A model generated the notes under the pieces. It ran no database searches and was not told where the DNA came from. It saw only the letters and a program-made list of their open reading frames with translations. A program made the translations under genes and the position numbers. From Coriobacteriaceae bacterium (GTDB lineage: Bacteria; Actinomycetota; Coriobacteriia; Coriobacteriales; UMGS124): 47,274 nucleotides of DNA. Location: positions 1 to 47,274 of the forward strand of contig JAHZGC010000031.1 of NCBI GenBank assembly GCA_019421015.1. The letters are read 5' to 3'. Positions 8,934-17,402 of the stretch are shown piece by piece (the stretch's first letter is position 1; each line of letters begins with the position of its first letter).

Positions 8934-10817
8934 ATGACAAGATTACCGTTGTGCACACGGGCGGCAGCCGTCCTGCCGGCCGTCATCTTGGGTGCCGGCC
9001 TCTGCATGGTCGGCCAACCCCCGGCGGCGCTGGCGGCCCCGGCGACCACCCCGGCCCAAACTCCCGCCCCCGTCACAGAGCTCCAGGAGATCCCCGCCCA
9101 GGCCGTCAGTCTGAGCGCCACCGACCTCAACCTGATGGCCGGCAGCACAGAGGCGCTCTCGGCCATGGTCGACCCTGCCGACACGACCGATCCCTTGAGT
9201 TGGGCCTCGAGCGACCCGGGCGTTGCCGACGTCTCGGCCGACGGCCTTGTGCGCGCGGTCAAGGCGGGCTCTGCCACCGTCACGGCCACGGCCGGGGAAG
9301 CTCAGGCCGACTGCGACGTGAGCGTGTGGCAGCCGGTGACCTCGATTGCCCTCAACCGGACGGCCTTCTCGATGGAAGGCGGCGAGGTGCGCCAGCTGGC
9401 TGCCGAATGCTCGCCCGAAGACGCCACCAACAAGGCCGTGACATGGGAAAGCTCCAACCCCAAGGTCGCCTCGGTCAACGCCCAGACCGGCTTGGTGACC
9501 GGCCTTGCAGAAGGCAAGACGACCATCACCTGCAAGGCCCTCGACGGGGCGGGTGCCCAAAAGACCTGTGAGGTCACCGTCACGAGCACGGCCTATGCGG
9601 TAGACGACGTAGCCCAGCTCCAGAGCCAGCATCCCTACGCCAACACCTGCACCGACTCCTGGACCTACAGCATTCCCGGCGCCTATCAGCTCTCGGTGAC
9701 CTTTGACAAGCGCACCGCGGTCGAGAACACCTTTGACTACATCGCCGTGTTCGACAAGAACGGCTCGATGCTGCAGGCCTACACCGGCACTGCGCTCGCC
9801 GGCACCACGCTCACCGTTCCCGGCGACACCGTACGCATCCAGCTCATAACCGACGACCAGGTCACTGACTGGGGCTTTGCGGTGACCTCGGTGGAGCAGC
9901 TCTACCCGCCCAAGGAGGAGAAGCCCTCGAAGCCCGAGCAACCGAGCACGCCGGACACCCCCGACCAGCCGGGGCAGCCCGACCAGCCCGATAACCCCGA
10001 CCAGCCCTCCGAACCTTCCGAGGACTGGAACCTCGTCGTGTCGCCCGACGGCACGGTGGCGAGCGACAACGTGACCTTCCAGCTGCCCGAAGCGTGGGTG
10101 GGCAACGTCGACGTAAACGTGTCGAGCGCTGCCGGCGACGAGGAGGGCGCCCAGGAGTTGCAGATCTCCCTGGCAGGGCAGCCCGACCTCGTTCTGGCAA
10201 GCTTTGCGCTCACGGACGCCGAACAGTCCCCGGCAGCTCTTGGGGAGTACGACGTGCCCGTCGCGACCTGGGACAACGGGAACGGCCAGCAGCTCGAGCT
10301 GTCGGTGGTGAACTGGGCCGCCATCGCCCATAACCCCGCCACCGCCACGCCCGACGCCGAAACCCTGGCCCAGCTCGTAGACCTGAGCACCGGCGGATCC
10401 ATGACCCTTGAGCAGGCCCAGCAGGCGCAGGAGGTCCCCGCTCCCCCCACCTATGGGGCCGACGAGCTGGTAGCCTCCGCCGAGGTGCCGCTCTATGTGG
10501 ACGGCAAGGTGGTCGGCCTCGCGAAGCCTGCGGCAGCCGCCGTGCCGGCACTCCCCGACACGACCGACCCCGGCGCAGAGATACCGGCCGCCAACGGTGA
10601 CGAGGCGGCCGCCGACCAGCCTGCGGCCGATCAGCCCGCAGCGGACCAGCCGGCCGCTCCTCAAGACGAGGGCACAGCTCCCGACGGCGCCGCAGCCGAT
10701 GAGGGCCTTTCTGACCCGCAGCGAACCGACGCGAACGTCGATGCCGGCGTAGCCACCCAGAGCGACTCCCCCACTGGCGACGGAGCCAAGGCCGACGGAA
10801 GCCCCCTGAACGACTAA
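8934..10817 (+). CDS. secreted Ig-like (BIG2) protein with a CUB-like domain
   Basis: The 627-residue protein has a Sec signal peptide (basic start, hydrophobic core, cleavage near ALAAPA at residues 34-39). Two bacterial Ig-like group 2 domains follow, at about 58-130 and 133-215; the second shows the typical ITCKALDGAGA strand. A beta-rich CUB-like domain (about 225-320) comes next, then a Pro/Glu-rich spacer, another beta-rich region, and an Ala/Pro/Asp-rich tail with repeated ADQPA units. There is no LPXTG motif and no terminal hydrophobic helix, so it is either released or held by non-covalent contact. The ATG at 8934 follows AGGAG. The role may be surface or matrix binding, but this is inference from architecture only. 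Confidence 0.8.
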   Translation: MTRLPLCTRAAAVLPAVILGAGLCMVGQPPAALAAPATTPAQTPAPVTELQEIPAQAVSLSATDLNLMAGSTEALSAMVDPADTTDPLSWASSDPGVADVSADGLVRAVKAGSATVTATAGEAQADCDVSVWQPVTSIALNRTAFSMEGGEVRQLAAECSPEDATNKAVTWESSNPKVASVNAQTGLVTGLAEGKTTITCKALDGAGAQKTCEVTVTSTAYAVDDVAQLQSQHPYANTCTDSWTYSIPGAYQLSVTFDKRTAVENTFDYIAVFDKNGSMLQAYTGTALAGTTLTVPGDTVRIQLITDDQVTDWGFAVTSVEQLYPPKEEKPSKPEQPSTPDTPDQPGQPDQPDNPDQPSEPSEDWNLVVSPDGTVASDNVTFQLPEAWVGNVDVNVSSAAGDEEGAQELQISLAGQPDLVLASFALTDAEQSPAALGEYDVPVATWDNGNGQQLELSVVNWAAIAHNPATATPDAETLAQLVDLSTGGSMTLEQAQQAQEVPAPPTYGADELVASAEVPLYVDGKVVGLAKPAAAAVPALPDTTDPGAEIPAANGDEAAADQPAADQPAADQPAAPQDEGTAPDGAAADEGLSDPQRTDANVDAGVATQSDSPTGDGAKADGSPLND

Positions 10818-10840
10818 CGCCCACGTCTCCCATCACCATG

Positions 10841-10884
10841 AGAGGCGCCCGCCGGGAATTCCCTCCCGACGGGCGCCTCTTGTT
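10841..10884. terminator. strong bidirectional terminator
   Basis: A 17-bp stem with one mismatch (arms 10841-10857 and 10864-10880) has a 6-nt loop and is followed by TTGTTT. It lies between the convergent BIG2 gene and flavoprotein gene and can serve both. Confidence 0.88.
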
Positions 10885-10918
10885 TACCTCATTGCCCTTG
10901 CGTTCTGAACGCTAAGGC

Positions 10919-12769
10919 CTAGAGCACTTCCTGGCCGGTGATGAGCTTGCCGGCGACGCGGCCGTGGGTCATGGCCATGCCGATGGAGTTGCCGGCGAAC
11001 GGGGTGGCGTAGGAGTTGCCGTAGCGCTCGCCCAGGCAGTTGCCGGCGGCCCAGAGGCCGGGGATGACGTTGCCGTTCACGTCGAGCACCTGGAGGTTGT
11101 TGTTGGTCTCCACACCGGCCAGGGTCACAAGGCCGCAGCTGGTGGTCTTGGAGTTGTTGCTCGGGGCGGTGTAGAACGGCGGTTCCTCGATCGGCACCAT
11201 GTACTTGGCGTCCTTGCCGTACTGGGAGTCCTTGCCGGTGGCGCAGAGCTCGTTGTACTTGGCAACCTGGTCGAGAGCCGTCTGCAGGGCCTCGCCCTCG
11301 TAGCCAGCGAGCTTGAGGGCGCCCTCGAGGGTCTCGGAGGCGTAGACGGTGTTGTAGTCGCGCTCGGCGATGGTGCAGGAGCGCACGCCGCCGCCGTCGG
11401 GGTTCTCGAGCTCGATGGCCTCCATATCCTCAACGAGCTCCTCGTAGTACACGGGGCGGCCGTAGTTGGGGGCACCGTGGTCGAGGCCGGCGTTCTTGAG
11501 GGTCTCATAGTACTTGGCGTCGGTGACGGTGGTCACGATGCCGGCAGGCTGGAGCAGCGTGGCTTCGGTGATGCCCACCGCGTTGGCCTCGTTGCAGTAG
11601 CGCTCGCCGTTGGCGTTGAGGAACAGGTACGGGCAGGTACCCCAAGGGCCGCCACCGCCACCGCCGGTGTTCATCGAAGGACGGGGCGTGGGCTCCATGA
11701 CGGCGCCGACCCAGCAGGCCATCTTCTGGCCGTCGCCGGTGCAGTCGGCGAAGGGCGAGAACAGGTCTTCCTGGGTCTTGCCCTGACGTGCGTTAAACTC
11801 GGCGATATCGGCGTTGAGGTTCCAGGCCATCTTGGGGTCGCCGGAATAGTCGCCGGTGCACAGGATGACGCCGGTCTTGGCCACATACTGCACGTAGGAC
11901 TCGTCGTCGAGCTTCTGGGTAATAGCGCCGGTCACCGCGCCGCTTTCGTCGGTGGTGAGCTTAAGAGCGCGCTCGCCGTAGTGCCACTCGGCACCAAGTT
12001 CCTGACCCTTGAGGATGGCGAACTGCATGACCTCGTCCAGACGGCTCATGGCGGCGCAGCCGGGAATCGAGTTGTCATGGCTGATCTCGCCCATGAACTG
12101 GGCCACCGCGGCGTAGGAGCCGTTGCCGCCGCACATCATGGGGTACTCGACGGGGCCGTCGGCGGTGGAACCGGACACCTGGCAGATGACCTGCGAGGGG
12201 TCGAACGGCGACACGTCGGGGTTGCGCTCGGTGGTGGGCATGATCTTGATGCGCTCGTCGGGCCAGCTCACGAGCGACTGCAGGTGGTCGAACATCTCGC
12301 CCGAGTTGGCCACGAACTTGCGGATGATCTCGGGGTTGCAGCGGCCGCCGGCACGGCGCACGAACTCGTTGGTGACCTCGCCCACGTCGTAGGGGCCATA
12401 GCCCTGGTCGATGAGCCACTGGGAGTTGATGTGGCCGATGTCCTCGCCCTTGACCTTGCGCATGTCCTCGGCCCACTTCTCGACAACGGCGACCTTGGCG
12501 CCGCCCTCGGCAGCGGCAAGGGCGGCGTGGATGCCCGAGTGGCCGCCGCCGAGCACGAGCACGTCGCACTCGACGGTCTCAGCCGGCTCGCCGGTCTCGG
12601 GGGGCAGGCCCAGCCAGTCCTCCTGGCAGGCGTAGTACGAGGTGACGGCAGCCTTGTGGGCCTCCTCGGCCTCGGCGCGGGTCACGGCGCCGGTCGCAGC
12701 GGCCGCGCTCAGGCCGCCGGCCACCACGGCGCCGGCGATGAAACGGCGACGATCGATGGTCAAGCTCAT
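10919..12769 (-). CDS. Tat-exported FAD-dependent flavoprotein reductase
   Basis: The 616-residue protein starts with a twin-arginine signal (DRRRFIAGAVV, cleavage near the Ala/Glu stretch at residue 32). An FAD-binding Rossmann fold follows near residues 69-95 (VLVLGGGHSGIHAALAAA, VAVVEK). The C-terminal FAD-contact region is GNCLGERYGNSYATPFAGNSIG, characteristic of the fumarate reductase / succinate dehydrogenase flavoprotein family. Such proteins in Coriobacteriia reduce diverse organic acceptors outside the membrane. No heme-binding CXXCH is present, so electrons must come from a partner not found nearby. The ATG at 12769 has GGAGGT upstream. It is divergent from a membrane AraC regulator 283 bp away, which suggests substrate-dependent induction. 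The acceptor is unknown. Confidence 0.92.
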   Translation of the reverse strand: MSLTIDRRRFIAGAVVAGGLSAAAATGAVTRAEAEEAHKAAVTSYYACQEDWLGLPPETGEPAETVECDVLVLGGGHSGIHAALAAAEGGAKVAVVEKWAEDMRKVKGEDIGHINSQWLIDQGYGPYDVGEVTNEFVRRAGGRCNPEIIRKFVANSGEMFDHLQSLVSWPDERIKIMPTTERNPDVSPFDPSQVICQVSGSTADGPVEYPMMCGGNGSYAAVAQFMGEISHDNSIPGCAAMSRLDEVMQFAILKGQELGAEWHYGERALKLTTDESGAVTGAITQKLDDESYVQYVAKTGVILCTGDYSGDPKMAWNLNADIAEFNARQGKTQEDLFSPFADCTGDGQKMACWVGAVMEPTPRPSMNTGGGGGGPWGTCPYLFLNANGERYCNEANAVGITEATLLQPAGIVTTVTDAKYYETLKNAGLDHGAPNYGRPVYYEELVEDMEAIELENPDGGGVRSCTIAERDYNTVYASETLEGALKLAGYEGEALQTALDQVAKYNELCATGKDSQYGKDAKYMVPIEEPPFYTAPSNNSKTTSCGLVTLAGVETNNNLQVLDVNGNVIPGLWAAGNCLGERYGNSYATPFAGNSIGMAMTHGRVAGKLITGQEVL

Positions 12770-13052
12770 AAAAGGTACCTCCGTAAGTAGGTTTGCGGGC
12801 GGGTGCCCGCCGTACGGGGATCGCACGGGGCCTTGCAACAGCCGCAACGCCGCTCAGGACTCCCGTGCCCTTTGCGGGGCGCGTCGGGCCCCGCAAGCTG
12901 ATGCGCACTCTAGCCGCCGGGAATGCTTGCAGAAAAGCGTCGGAATCTTCACACCCCCTCACCCGAAATATCCGATGCTCGAACTCGCCCGAAAGAGGTG
13001 GCGTCGTTTGTTGCGCAGGACGTTACAATGTGACGTTAGGGGAGGTAGAACT

Positions 13053-14882
13053 ATGAGTACATCGCTTGACGCCCGTTACCGCAGCAAGGGAATGGCACTG
13101 CTCGGAGGCACGCTGTGCGCCACCGTTGCCGTGGCCGTGGCGGCCTGCGTGGCTATAAGCCTGCTTGCCATAGGGCGCGCCACCGAACAGGAGGGCCACG
13201 CCATCGACGCCGCCATCATGGCGTTCGACCTCTACCAGCAGGAGCGTACCCCTCCCCACAACTCCCCCGACGACCTCGTGGCCCTGCTGAACGAGAACAG
13301 CGCCCTCGAGGCCGTGGAGCGCAACCCGTACGACAGCACGGCCACCACCCTGGTGGCCAATACGCTCGCCGCCTTCGAGCAGGCAAACGCCGGCGACGTG
13401 GTGGCGGCCTGCGTGGTGGTGCCCGAGGGCAGCGGGGTCGAGGTGTTTCAAAGCGCCGAAAGCCCCCTCGCCCCCGAACAGCGCGAGGAGGTGTTTCTTG
13501 CCATGGGCCTCGACGAAACGGTCTCGGTGCAGCAGCCCATCCAGCGCATCGTGGGCGTGGGGGATGCGACCTTCCAGGTCAGTGCCCAGGGCACCCCCAC
13601 GGGAGCCACGGTCGTGGTGGTCTACGAGATGCCCGTCATCCCCGGCATGGAGGTGCTTCTCCCCCTGCACGACGTGGCGGAGGTCTACTTCCTCGACTCC
13701 CAGGGCACCTCGTACCCCTTCGGCCGCTCCGACTACGCCGCGGCTTTGGACTACGGCCTGCTCGAGACGGGCACGCCCAGCGGTCTGGTGAGCGTGAGCC
13801 ACGACGGCACCGACTACCGTATGTACTTCCACAACGTGGGGCCGCAGGGAGGCATCAAGTTCGTCTTTGCAGTACCCGACCTCGCCCAGGCGTCGTATAG
13901 GCAGTTTGCCTCTGCCGTCATCGTGGCGGGGATCGTGCTCGTGGTGGCAGGTTGCATCGTGGGGCTTGTGCTCACACGTCATATCTACGCCCCCATCCAG
14001 CGGGTCGTGCAGCGGCTCTCCCCCACCGGGCGCAACACCCAAAACGAGCTCAAGCTCCTGGGCTTTGCCTTCGAAGCCATGGAGAGCCGTCTGGCAAAGC
14101 AGGACGAGGTGGTCTCGGAGTACCGGCTCGCACGCCTGCTCCACGGCCAGGCGTCCGTGGCCGACGAAGGGGGTTCGTTCTTCTTCGCCGACCCGACCGC
14201 CGAGGTGGCCGTGCTGGGCGTGCGCCTCGACGAGGGCACGCCCGACGCAGACCTCAAACGCATCGTCGCCGAAGCGCTGGGGCACACGGGACGGCCGTTC
14301 GCCCTGTGCGAAGAGGGCGGCTTTGTGTTTGCGGCAGTGGAGGAGCCCGCCGCCGCCCACAGCCTCGTCGAGCAGGCACGGCAGCAGGGGACGCTCGTAT
14401 CGGCCTTCGCCAGCGGCACGCACGCCGGCCCCCAGAAGCTTGCGCTCGGCTATCGCGAGGCCCTCCAGGCCGTCGAGAGCGGCACGCGCCGGCGGGTGTT
14501 CAACGGTGTCGAAAGCTTCTCGGCCGACGTCTGCGCCCCGCGCCCCGAGGTTCCCCGCGCCGACAGCTCCGCCGAGATGATCCGCTATGTGGAGGAGAAC
14601 TTCCGCGACCAGGACCTCAGCGCGGCACGAATCGCGACCAGCTTTGGGGTGAGCCGCGCCGCGGTGTCGAGGGCGTTTGCGGCCCACTGCGAGGGGGGCT
14701 TCTTGGGGCTGTTGCACGACCTGCGTATCAACGAGGCAGAAGGCCTGTTGCGCGACACCGACCTGCCGCTGGCAGAGGTGGCGTCCCGGGTAGGCTACGG
14801 TACGGTGCTCACGATGACGCGCGCGTTCAAGCGCTATCGCGGCACGACACCGGGCGCTTACCGGGCGGCGCAGCGGGAATAG
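13053..14882 (+). CDS. membrane-anchored AraC-family regulator with an extracytoplasmic sensor
   Basis: The 609-residue protein has a first membrane helix at about 14-38, a roughly 250-residue outer domain, and a second helix at about 288-310 (VIVAGIVLVVAGCIVGLVLT). A cytoplasmic linker follows, then a C-terminal double helix-turn-helix of the AraC type (about 508-609: AARIATSFGVSRAAVSRAF, then LAEVASRVGYGTVLTMTRAFKRYRGTTPG). The outer domain suggests direct sensing of an external ligand and control of DNA from the membrane, without a kinase. The ATG at 13053 follows GGGGAGG. It sits divergent from the Tat flavoprotein gene and probably regulates it. A GACGTTA direct repeat (13020-13026 and 13032-13038) just before the start is a possible binding site. 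Confidence 0.88.
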   Translation: MSTSLDARYRSKGMALLGGTLCATVAVAVAACVAISLLAIGRATEQEGHAIDAAIMAFDLYQQERTPPHNSPDDLVALLNENSALEAVERNPYDSTATTLVANTLAAFEQANAGDVVAACVVVPEGSGVEVFQSAESPLAPEQREEVFLAMGLDETVSVQQPIQRIVGVGDATFQVSAQGTPTGATVVVVYEMPVIPGMEVLLPLHDVAEVYFLDSQGTSYPFGRSDYAAALDYGLLETGTPSGLVSVSHDGTDYRMYFHNVGPQGGIKFVFAVPDLAQASYRQFASAVIVAGIVLVVAGCIVGLVLTRHIYAPIQRVVQRLSPTGRNTQNELKLLGFAFEAMESRLAKQDEVVSEYRLARLLHGQASVADEGGSFFFADPTAEVAVLGVRLDEGTPDADLKRIVAEALGHTGRPFALCEEGGFVFAAVEEPAAAHSLVEQARQQGTLVSAFASGTHAGPQKLALGYREALQAVESGTRRRVFNGVESFSADVCAPRPEVPRADSSAEMIRYVEENFRDQDLSAARIATSFGVSRAAVSRAFAAHCEGGFLGLLHDLRINEAEGLLRDTDLPLAEVASRVGYGTVLTMTRAFKRYRGTTPGAYRAAQRE

Positions 14883-15036
14883 CCGGTCAGTGCACGGGCT
14901 TCCACGAACGACGAGCATACTGGCCCTTCGCGAGGCGACACGCCGCCCGTCCCCGTTGGACGGCGGAGAGCCCGCCGCTCGCCATGGCGAACGCCCTACT
15001 ACGGATGCTGTTCCCAAACACGTGGCTATACATGAG

Positions 15037-15070
15037 AAGCCCCCGGAGGCCCTTTTGGCTCCGGGGGCTT
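15037..15070. terminator. stem-loop between convergent regulator and rubrerythrin genes
   Basis: A perfect 12-bp stem, AAGCCCCCGGAG (15037-15048) with CTCCGGGGGCTT (15059-15070), has a 10-nt loop. There is no long T-run on either side, so termination strength is uncertain. The rest of the 14883-15105 gap holds no gene. Confidence 0.65.
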
Positions 15071-15105
15071 AGCTGTTGCAGTCTTTATAGGGCGAAGCGA
15101 GGCGC

Positions 15106-15663
15106 TTAGCCGAAGTAGCGCTGCAGCAGACCGGCGAAGGCCTTGCCGTGGCGGGCCTCGTCGCGGGCCATCTCGTGCACGGTGTCATGAATGGCGTCAA
15201 GGCCGGCGGCCTTGGCACGCTTGGCCAGGTCGGCCTTACCGGCGGTGGCGCCGTTCTCAGCCTCGACACGCATGCGCAGGTTCTTCTCGGTGGAGTCGGT
15301 CACGACCTCGCCCAACAGCTCGGCGAACTTGGCGGCGTGCTCGGCCTCCTCGTAGGCGGCCTTCTCCCAGTACAGGCCGATCTCGGGGTAGCCCTCGCGG
15401 AAGGCGACACGGGCCATGGCCAGGTACATGCCGACCTCGGTGCACTCGCCCTGGAAGTTGGCACGCAGGTCGTTCACGATGTCCTCGGACACGCCCTCGA
15501 CCGTGCCGACGCCCACGACGTGCTCGGCGGCCCAGGTCATCTCATCGGACTGCTTGACAAAACGGTCGCCGGGGCAGCCGCACTGGGGGCACACGAAGCC
15601 GGCAGGCAGCTCCTCGCCGTCATACTCCTCGACATAGCCGCACACGGGGCAAACGAACTTCAT
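15106..15663 (-). CDS. rubrerythrin with N-terminal rubredoxin domain (reverse type)
   Basis: The 185-residue protein begins with a rubredoxin-like iron site (CPVCGY at 5-10 and CPQCGCPG at about 25-32). A ferritin-like four-helix di-iron domain follows, with glutamate motifs (GECTEVGMYL, EEAEHA, DEARHG). The domain order is the reverse of classical rubrerythrin. Members reduce hydrogen peroxide using electrons from rubredoxin or NAD(P)H oxidoreductases and protect anaerobes from oxidative stress. The start at 15663 has GAGGAG upstream. It is transcribed alone, away from the neighbouring eutH start. Confidence 0.93.
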   Translation of the reverse strand: MKFVCPVCGYVEEYDGEELPAGFVCPQCGCPGDRFVKQSDEMTWAAEHVVGVGTVEGVSEDIVNDLRANFQGECTEVGMYLAMARVAFREGYPEIGLYWEKAAYEEAEHAAKFAELLGEVVTDSTEKNLRMRVEAENGATAGKADLAKRAKAAGLDAIHDTVHEMARDEARHGKAFAGLLQRYFG

Positions 15664-15814
15664 GGGTGCTCTCCTCTTCTTTTTCTAAGGTCGTCGGGCC
15701 AAAACGGTTCCACCCGACGCATGAACGGGTGCTATGGTACCGTCAACGGAAGAAAATAGCGTGAACAAACGATGGTTACTGAACCCGACGCCGACTTTTT
15801 ACAGCCGGGAAGCG

Positions 15815-16957
15815 TCATCGGCGTTCGACCAGGACCGAGGCGGCCGGCTCGGCTGACCCCGGCTCCTCCCCCGGCTCGCGGCTCTCCCCCGAACGTCCCA
15901 CGAAGAGCGCCAGCACCAGCGCGCTCACGCCCGCCACGAGCTTGGCGAGCAGCATCGGGCCTATCATCTGCGGCTGGACGCCGGCCAAAAACGCCAGGCT
16001 GCTCGCCAGCATGTAGGAGCCCGACACCGAGAACGCGCAGGCCGCCACCTTGCCCCGTTCGCTAAAGGTCTTGAGGTTTTGGAACATAGGGATGGCGTGG
16101 GCCAGGCAGGCCAGCACCCCCAGCGTCGCCTTGGGGCCGATTCCGAGCTTGCCCCCCACCACGCTCAGGGGCCTGCGCAAGAGGCGGCTCAGCAGCTCCA
16201 CCAGCACATAGGCACCCGCGAGGGTCACGCCGATGCGTCCCACGGTGAGAAGGCCCTCGTCGAGGGGGGCCATGTCGGCCACCAGGTCGAAGCCCAGAAG
16301 CTGCAGGCTCGCTCCGAGCACGAGGCCCGCCACCGACAATGCCGCCACGATTCGACCGAACACCGTGAACCCGCGAACCATGGCGTGGGGGGCCTGGGCG
16401 ATCCCCACCATCAGGAGCGCCGACACCACCGCGATGGGGGCCGTGTTCCTCAGAAGGACCACCAGGTCGATTCCCATGGCCATGCCGGCAGCAAAAAAAC
16501 CGAGGGGAATCGTCACAAAACCGCAGAGCATCCCCAGGGAGAACGGCTGAACGTCGTCGCTCGAAATAATCCCCAACCCCACCGGTATATTGAAGACGAG
16601 CGTGCAGCCCATCATCGTGCTCAGCACACACCCCGAGAGCAGGCCAAGCTCGCGGCTGTGGGCCAAATCGAGCGCCATGCTGTAGCCGCCCATGTCGATA
16701 GGCAGGAGGATGCCGGCAAAGAGAGCCGGGTCGGCCCCGATGAGGTCGAAAAAGGGCACGACGGCCGGTGCGACAAAACGGGAGATGAGCGGGACGAGGG
16801 CCATGATGCCCGCCATGCTCAAGGCCAACGAACCCATGGCCATAAGGCCTTCGTGAAACTTGCCGCCCAGACGCAACCGGTTGCCGGTGAGGTAGTCGAC
16901 GGCACCGAGCGCCAGACACCCGTAGATGAATCCCATGATGACGGTGCTGACCGACAC
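15815..16957 (-). CDS. eutH: ethanolamine permease EutH
   Basis: The 380-residue, roughly 10-helix membrane protein matches the EutH family from its first helix (VIMGFIYGCLALGAVDYLTG) through the conserved EGLMAMGSLALSMAGI and LLPIDMGGYSMALDLA blocks to the last helices. EutH admits ethanolamine, or helps its diffusion in acid conditions. The GTG at 16957 with AAAGAGG upstream puts the first helix at the N-terminus as in relatives; the ATG at 17008 would add a basic extension. No other eut gene is visible in the window, so any ethanolamine ammonia-lyase must be elsewhere. The C-terminal tail after the last helix is Glu/Pro-rich and cytoplasmic or external. Confidence 0.85.
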   Translation of the reverse strand: MSVSTVIMGFIYGCLALGAVDYLTGNRLRLGGKFHEGLMAMGSLALSMAGIMALVPLISRFVAPAVVPFFDLIGADPALFAGILLPIDMGGYSMALDLAHSRELGLLSGCVLSTMMGCTLVFNIPVGLGIISSDDVQPFSLGMLCGFVTIPLGFFAAGMAMGIDLVVLLRNTAPIAVVSALLMVGIAQAPHAMVRGFTVFGRIVAALSVAGLVLGASLQLLGFDLVADMAPLDEGLLTVGRIGVTLAGAYVLVELLSRLLRRPLSVVGGKLGIGPKATLGVLACLAHAIPMFQNLKTFSERGKVAACAFSVSGSYMLASSLAFLAGVQPQMIGPMLLAKLVAGVSALVLALFVGRSGESREPGEEPGSAEPAASVLVERR

Positions 16958-17067
16958 GCTACGCCTCTTTCGCAGCCTCCCCGACACAAGCGCGAAACAT
17001 AATAGCACCCCGAACGCTTACTGAGGTGGAATTTAGTTATGGGAAACGATTGGGAGCATCCGGTTCA

Positions 17068-17096
17068 TTGACTCTGCCTGGTCAGATGGTTATAGT
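17068..17096 (+). promoter_or_regulatory. promoter of the tRNA-Met gene
   Basis: TTGACT (17068-17073) and TATAGT (17091-17096) are separated by exactly 17 bp and lie 20 bp before the tRNA 5' end. This is close to the housekeeping sigma consensus. Confidence 0.8.
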
Positions 17097-17115
17097 TGCA
17101 GGATACATTTATTTT

Positions 17116-17191
17116 GGGCTCTTGGCGCAACGGTCAGCGCAGGGGACTCATAATCCCTTGGTCGTAGGTTCGAATCCTACAGGGCCCACCA
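17116..17191 (+). tRNA. tRNA-Met (anticodon CAU)
   Basis: The cloverleaf folds fully. Acceptor GGGCTCT pairs with AGGGCCC (one G-U), the D stem is GCGC/GCGC, the anticodon loop is CTCATAA (anticodon at 17149-17151), the T stem is GTAGG/CCTAC around TTCGAAT, and CCA is encoded at 17189-17191. A CAU anticodon could also be initiator Met or lysidine-modified Ile. The absence of three G-C pairs in the anticodon stem (it ends in an A-U) argues against initiator. Its 3' half is the likely phage attachment site. Confidence 0.95.
17149..17191. other. probable attL core in the tRNA-Met 3' half
   Basis: Phage lysogeny genes begin about 200 bp after the intact tRNA 3' end, and nothing phage-like lies before it. 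Tyrosine-integrase phages commonly recombine within the anticodon-loop-to-3'-end part of a tRNA and restore it. The exact core needs the matching repeat at the right end, which is outside the window. Confidence 0.55.
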
Positions 17192-17201
17192 TAAAAACCG
17201 C

Positions 17202-17238
17202 AGGTCGGAAGGGGTAGCAGCCTTCCGACCTTTTGTTT
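17202..17238 (+). terminator. intrinsic terminator after tRNA-Met
   Basis: The perfect 11-bp stem AGGTCGGAAGG (17202-17212) with CCTTCCGACCT (17221-17231) has an 8-nt loop and runs into TTTTGTTT. It ends tRNA transcription just inside the presumed prophage end. Confidence 0.9.
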
Positions 17239-17269
17239 GGTATCCATTTTGGTATCCATTTGGTATCCA
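17239..17269. repeat. three direct GGTATCCA repeats next to attL
   Basis: GGTATCCA occurs at 17239-17246, 17251-17258 and 17262-17269, each preceded by TTT and spaced 12 and 11 bp apart, about one helical turn. Placement beside the attachment site suggests integrase arm-type binding sites. This is inference; no integrase is present to match it with. The following 17270-17344 stretch holds nothing recognisable. Confidence 0.6.
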
Positions 17270-17344
17270 CTCGTGTGAGCAAGTGGTTCGCCAGCTTTCA
17301 AACAGACCGACCAAAATGTGCAACTATTGCTCCGACGTGAACGA

Positions 17345-17372
17345 ATAAGCCGCCCCGTGAGAGGCGGCTTAT
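17345..17372. terminator. hairpin terminator of the lysogeny operon
   Basis: ATAAGCCGCC (17345-17354) pairs with GGCGGCTTAT (17363-17372) over an 8-nt loop, 30 bp beyond the stop of the minus-strand lipoprotein gene. Confidence 0.75.
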
Positions 17373-17402
17373 ATAATGTGCCCACATTACTACTGCGGCA
17401 CT

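Noticed and set aside
17239..17269. GGTATCCA array as a CRISPR
   Set aside because: Units are 8 bp with 3-4 bp between them, far too short for repeats and spacers.
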